This document shows positions 33,343-37,015 of a stretch of 37,015 nucleotides of DNA, piece by piece. The position numbers were made by a program, and so were the translations under genes. The stretch's first letter is position 1, and every line of letters begins with the position of its first letter. The stretch covers positions 73,943-110,957 of the forward strand of contig MTOV01000024.1 of the NCBI GenBank assembly GCA_002011815.1, written 5' to 3'. This stretch comes from Nitrospirae bacterium JdFR-86. GTDB taxonomy: Bacteria > Nitrospirota > Thermodesulfovibrionia > Thermodesulfovibrionales > JdFR-86. The notes under the pieces were generated by a model. It was given only the letters and a program-made list of their open reading frames with translations, ran no database searches and was not told the origin of the DNA.

Positions 33343-35304
33343 TTATTTTTGTAAAGAATTGAACTTTTCCGTGTATTGTAGTACTGTCCATACGAAAGCG
33401 GAATGGCTCCATGTGAGCGGGGAAACAGAAAGGGGGCAACCGTTTGTAGGGTGCACCTGTTCTGCAAGCACACCAGAAGGAAGCGCATTCTTCGCACACC
33501 ATTCAAGGTAAGGTAGAGCTTCATGGAGTTCCTGAAGATTTTCGGCTCGAGCGATAACATACTCTCCTAACCAGAGCGTTGAGATAACCCAGGGATTGCC
33601 GGGGATATCCTTTGGGCTATCATCCGCCCGTTGATAGAGATCATCTTGGTATCGGGCACAACCCCCAACAGGAGTTTTGAGCCATAATTGCTGGCGTATG
33701 GCCTTCATCGTTTCAATCATCCGTGGGTCTCGGGGTGAAAATACTCCCAGAGTCGTGAGTCCCAAAAGGCTGACGTCGATTACTTCATCGAGTTCATAGC
33801 CCTTGCCCTTCCGGTAACCTGAGCGGGCGTACCTCTTCAGACCGGTGTGGTATAGGTGCTCAGTAAGCCCTTTCTTCATTTGATCGGCCACTTTGTCATA
33901 TCTCTCGGTCAAGGAGGTATCTTGAAAGAGTCTTGCAAAATTCGCCGCCGCTCTGAGGCCGGCAATCACCGCTGCGACGGTAAAGGAGTGCACTCCGTAA
34001 CGCTCTTCCCAGAGGTCAAAGGATGGGATAGGCAGCAGGGTCTCAGAATCACGGTGCTTTACCAAAAAATCGGCGGACTTTTGAATAAGCTTCTTGTAGA
34101 AATGCCTGATGAATTCTATGTCTTTCGAAATCTGGTAGTATATCCAAAGCGCCCAAAGAACCAAAGCGGTCGAGTCCTCCTGTATGGGAAGCACCTCCTC
34201 CCCATCCACTAACCAAGGGTGCCAATTGCTTGCCAGCGATCTATCCGGATTATAATGCTGGAAGAGATATCCCTCCTCTGATAAAACGCGAGAACAAAAG
34301 TCGAAAAAATTCCTGCATACATGCGAGTAGCCGGCCTTCGCCAGAGCGGCGACGACGAAAGCCCCGTCGCGCCCCCACATGTAAGAATAAGTATCCTTTC
34401 CAAAACGAACGATATCGGAGTCATTTGCGGCAATAATTGCTCCCCGGTTATCGATCTGTGTTCTCAAAACGAGGAGGCTTCGGTTGAAAACATCGGTGAC
34501 TGTTTTGGGCAGATCTCCAAAGGATCTGGACTCTTTTCGAACCCACGCTTCCCAGTAATCCGATGTCCGTTTGATCAGTTCTTCCGGCGTCCTCTTCTGT
34601 ACATCCTGATTGAGTTGAGCCACCTCATGGTATCGAGTGCCTGCAGCTATCCAGTAAAAGGCCGTTGCTTTCCCGCCTGGTGGCAGGCGCAACCATATTC
34701 CGATTGTAGAGTCGGCAGAGCCCCAGGCGACCGGATATCCACTAAGTTCGCCGTCCTCAGCATCTTTCCAGGTTCCCTCCTTTCCCTCTATTTCCTTGAT
34801 TCCGCAAGCGAAGTAATCGACACCACACTTTCCGCCCCCGGAACAATTGATGAGAAAATACCGATTAGCTTTATAATGGATGATGGAACGGGTTCGCGGG
34901 TCAAAATAAGCCGTGTCTCCGATATCATTGCCATAAAGGTGAAAGTCGTGAGTAAAAAAGAGCCTCACTTGACGCTCCTTCTCTTCCAGGTTTGTCACCT
35001 CGACCTTTTTAATATATACGTTTAAGTCCAGGTCAACCACATCACTGCAGCGAAGCTCCAAACACAAAGCCTCGTTTTTCAGGAAGACATCAGTCACGAG
35101 GCTGTCATCATGATACCTCAGGTCCCTTTTCCATTCCGGGCCCATCCAGGAGAAGCCTCCATCCACCCAAACCCCGAACCGAAAGGGATGTCCTTTTGAA
35201 TGGTTCTCTTGGCCTATCAAAGGGAAATACACATCCCGAATCCGGTAGTCCGAGTCAAAATTGAAAAGGAGATTGCCGTTGCTTACAGGAATGTCTTTGG
35301 GCAT
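33343..35304 (-). CDS. GH15 glucoamylase-like glycoside hydrolase
   Basis: 653 residues, as for bacterial and archaeal GH15 enzymes. An N-terminal beta-sandwich (GNLLFNFDSDYRIRDVYFP) precedes an (alpha/alpha)6 barrel. Active-site segments are DLWEERYGVHSFT (general acid Glu) and LAEQVHPTNG followed by PLTWSHSAF (general base Glu); GRDGAF and YSYMWGRD are also typical. No signal peptide, so it is cytoplasmic. It releases glucose from glucans such as glycogen-like polymers or hydrolyses trehalose in some family members. It follows the glycosyltransferase gene by 47 bp on the same strand. Confidence 0.88.
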   Translation of the reverse strand: MPKDIPVSNGNLLFNFDSDYRIRDVYFPLIGQENHSKGHPFRFGVWVDGGFSWMGPEWKRDLRYHDDSLVTDVFLKNEALCLELRCSDVVDLDLNVYIKKVEVTNLEEKERQVRLFFTHDFHLYGNDIGDTAYFDPRTRSIIHYKANRYFLINCSGGGKCGVDYFACGIKEIEGKEGTWKDAEDGELSGYPVAWGSADSTIGIWLRLPPGGKATAFYWIAAGTRYHEVAQLNQDVQKRTPEELIKRTSDYWEAWVRKESRSFGDLPKTVTDVFNRSLLVLRTQIDNRGAIIAANDSDIVRFGKDTYSYMWGRDGAFVVAALAKAGYSHVCRNFFDFCSRVLSEEGYLFQHYNPDRSLASNWHPWLVDGEEVLPIQEDSTALVLWALWIYYQISKDIEFIRHFYKKLIQKSADFLVKHRDSETLLPIPSFDLWEERYGVHSFTVAAVIAGLRAAANFARLFQDTSLTERYDKVADQMKKGLTEHLYHTGLKRYARSGYRKGKGYELDEVIDVSLLGLTTLGVFSPRDPRMIETMKAIRQQLWLKTPVGGCARYQDDLYQRADDSPKDIPGNPWVISTLWLGEYVIARAENLQELHEALPYLEWCAKNALPSGVLAEQVHPTNGCPLSVSPLTWSHSAFVWTVLQYTEKFNSLQK

Positions 35305-35351
35305 AGTTCCATTACGAGGCCATGTTGCTAAAAGGAAGAGGTTTCAAAGGA

Positions 35352-36578
35352 TTATTCGCCATGGCTGACTGATATTTTATACTCGTCGAGTATCTGCTGA
35401 TACAGCTCTGAATACTTTTGGGCCATACTTGTAACGGAGAAACGATTCTGCACATGCCTCTGACATTCACGAGGATCAATGCTGTCGATGCGGTCAACTG
35501 CCCCAATCATATCATCCAGAGAATTCACCACGAACCCTGTTTTTCCGTCCACTACAATTTCTGGAACGGCTCCCTCTCCGAATGCCAGGACTGGCGTGCC
35601 GCACGCCATTGATTCGATCAGAATGAGCCCAAATGGTTCCCCCCACTGTATAGGAAACAAGGTGGCCCGTGCATGCCCATACCATTGTTTCTTTTGCTCT
35701 CTGTTGAGTTCTCCGATGTAGATAATCTGTTTGTCGCAGTCCAGTAAAGGCTTTATTACCTTCTCATAATAGTCTTTATCAGCGGGATGTTCGGCAATGT
35801 CAACAAATAGGTCGATAGAACCCCTCAAGCTTTCTAAGAACTCTTGGTCTGCGGGTTTATTCTGGACATAACCGGCAATGATGAGTTTGGAACCAGTCTT
35901 TTTTGCAACTTCTATGGCTTTGTCCTGTCCCTTGACCGGGGTCACCCTGCCTATGGTGAATAAATAGTTATCTTTGACCGGCTTCTCTTTAAAATGCCAG
36001 TCTTGCATTTCGATTCCATGATGGATAGTTATAATATTCGCTAAGCCGTTATACTCTTGTTTTTGGTATTTGCTTATTGCTACGAAATGCATAGAGGGGT
36101 TTTGCATGGTGTTAAACCGCTGATAGCAGTCTTTTTTAATCCCAGTGTCTTCGGCGGGCACATGAAGAGTCATCACGATTGGCAGAAGCGGACTGAATAC
36201 CCCATCATAAATGTAATCCAACCATGCGTGCATGTGGATGATATCAATATCGCCCATCTCTGCCCTTTCCAGTGCCTTCGAAAGGTGCATCTTAACGATT
36301 TTTGTTTGCTCCGGGGTGCTTTCACGCACATAGTCACCGAGACTTCGCTGGACAGTGACGTATTGTTCCCCAGTGACACAGGAATCGGCGGAACAAGCAA
36401 CGATGGACCGATGACCTAAAGATCGAAGTCCTTTATCAATATTGTAAATAACAGTTTCTATTGGACCATAACCGAGATCCGGTTTGATCGGCTTGTTGAT
36501 TGTCGCCACTTGCAGCACTGTCAGCCTTTTAAACTTCGTCTTTGTTGTCATGGTAGATTTCTGTAGGTAAAGCCACAA
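35352..36578 (-). CDS. GT4-family glycosyltransferase
   Basis: 408 residues from a TTG at 36578 placed by AAAGGTGA; an ATG at 36551 gives a protein nine residues shorter. GT-B fold with an N-terminal glycine-containing start (DLGYGPIETVIYNIDKGL), MHAWLDYIYDGV, then YLFTIGRVTPVKGQDKAIEV and the donor-binding EPFGLILIESMACGTPVLAF with the E-x7-E motif. It transfers sugar from a nucleotide donor; acceptor unknown. The pairing with GH15 suggests intracellular glucan or trehalose-type metabolism. Confidence 0.88.
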   Translation of the reverse strand: MWLYLQKSTMTTKTKFKRLTVLQVATINKPIKPDLGYGPIETVIYNIDKGLRSLGHRSIVACSADSCVTGEQYVTVQRSLGDYVRESTPEQTKIVKMHLSKALERAEMGDIDIIHMHAWLDYIYDGVFSPLLPIVMTLHVPAEDTGIKKDCYQRFNTMQNPSMHFVAISKYQKQEYNGLANIITIHHGIEMQDWHFKEKPVKDNYLFTIGRVTPVKGQDKAIEVAKKTGSKLIIAGYVQNKPADQEFLESLRGSIDLFVDIAEHPADKDYYEKVIKPLLDCDKQIIYIGELNREQKKQWYGHARATLFPIQWGEPFGLILIESMACGTPVLAFGEGAVPEIVVDGKTGFVVNSLDDMIGAVDRIDSIDPRECQRHVQNRFSVTSMAQKYSELYQQILDEYKISVSHGE

Positions 36579-36871
36579 CTATCACCTTTCACATGTTTAC
36601 TACATCATACAGGAAATAAAAAAATTTACAACTGCATTTTGAATATTTCGACCTTCAACCGCAGTGAAACCTAGTTTTAACTTGCATGATTATTGCAGAA
36701 TTCTTATGTGAAAATAGGGACTTTCGGAGGTGCTGGGCACGAAGCTTCTTCATGCCCTCTAAGGCCGTTGCATCAATCCGTCCATATCAAGTCCTCTTAT
36801 AGAAAGGTTTCGTATGGACTTAAGCAAGAAGGATGTCTGGGCTCAAGCAGAGTAATCTTAATAAAAGGAAA

Positions 36872-36888
36872 CTAAAAAGAATGGCTCC
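36872..36888 (+). repeat. 17-bp direct repeat, right copy
   Basis: Identical to 16328-16344. Its minus strand reads GGAGCCATTCTTTTTAG, covering the 3' end of the tRNA-like remnant and the following T-rich stretch. Confidence 0.4.
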
Positions 36889-36916
36889 TGGGGAGGACTC
36901 GAACCCCCGGACACCT
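36882..36916 (-). pseudogene. tRNA 3'-half remnant (possible attachment site)
   Basis: On the minus strand a T-arm is present: stem GGGGG, loop TTCGAGT, stem CCTCC, then CCAGGAGCCA at the 3' end. No 5' acceptor strand, D-arm or anticodon arm can be found upstream, and the acceptor is one base short. This is the usual look of a tRNA 3' fragment left at an integrated element's boundary. The isoacceptor cannot be named. Confidence 0.6.
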
Positions 36917-37015
36917 TCAGTAAAAACAAGCACTTACAGCCTGCCTTTTCTCACAATTAATTCCTGCCGTTTATTCGTAAATCTCACCTGAGAAAATCAC
37001 AGAGATGTCTTAAAA

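Larger units (their letters stand above)
36579..37015. other. Gene-free right edge with tRNA remnant and repeat
   Basis: No coding frame with support. There is an inverted repeat GTCCATA/TATGGAC at 36780-36819 and a tRNA 3' half at 36882-36916. A short frame leaving the window at the right (minus, ending near 37009) may be the tail of a neighbouring gene, but only a few residues are visible. Confidence 0.4.

Noticed and set aside
33225-33560. Minus-strand frame overlapping the end of the GH15 gene
   Set aside because: No family likeness or start signal; GH15 is complete to its own stop, so this is not a frameshifted extension.
36885-37015. Intact tRNA or tmRNA gene at the right edge
   Set aside because: Only the T-arm and 3' end are present; no 5' acceptor strand, anticodon arm or plausible tag-peptide frame can be drawn.

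Overview
The window looks like a chromosomal segment of an anaerobic or microaerophilic Gram-negative bacterium. The mix of a corrinoid/methyltetrahydrofolate methyltransferase, rubrerythrin-type ferritin, two-subunit class I fumarase, several universal stress proteins, a sigma-54 two-component system and an RND pump fits Nitrospirota (Thermodesulfovibrio-like) or a deltaproteobacterial lineage. This placement is inferred from gene content only. ATGA/TAATG stop-start overlaps and TTG/GTG starts are frequent.

Layout. 1-4.1 kb: a truncated SufR/ArsR-like regulator diverges from a methyltransferase, a ferritin-like protein, fumarase alpha and beta subunits and an NDUFA9-like NAD(P)-binding protein. 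4.0-5.4 kb (minus): a UspA protein, a two-helix membrane protein and a MagIII/COG2231-type DNA glycosylase. 5.5-9.6 kb: serS, a DUF3553-like small protein, ogt, a Fur/PerR regulator with two palindromic boxes, two cysteine-rich unknowns (one only 58 aa) and an M28 peptidase. 9.6-9.9 kb: a 180-bp nested palindromic element. 9.9-16.3 kb: a TetR regulator overlapping a complete RND efflux operon (lipoprotein OMF, adaptor, permease). 16.5-23.4 kb: phoB-phoR-pstS-pstC-pstA-pstB-phoU. 23.5-30.1 kb (minus): a sensor kinase and NtrC-type regulator upstream of an operon of three universal stress proteins, a TauE/SafE permease and a TIGR02186-like membrane protein. A strong sigma-54 promoter lies exactly between regulator and operon.

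30.1-37.0 kb is accessory in character: dispersed palindromic repeats, an AT-rich GbsR/MarR regulator plus NmrA-like pair, a vapBC toxin-antitoxin pair, a glycosyltransferase/GH15 glucoamylase pair, and at the right end a tRNA 3'-half remnant sharing an exact 17-bp repeat with position 16328.

The best candidate for a little-described system is the 23.5-30.1 kb locus. Sequence supports a circuit in which a membrane sensor acts through an NtrC-family activator and sigma-54 to drive export-permease and stress-protein expression. Its substrate and signal cannot be read from the DNA. Other notable points are three genes whose -10 boxes sit 5-7 nt before the start codon (possible leaderless mRNAs), the Fur-linked cysteine-rich gene pair, and the family of intergenic palindromes.
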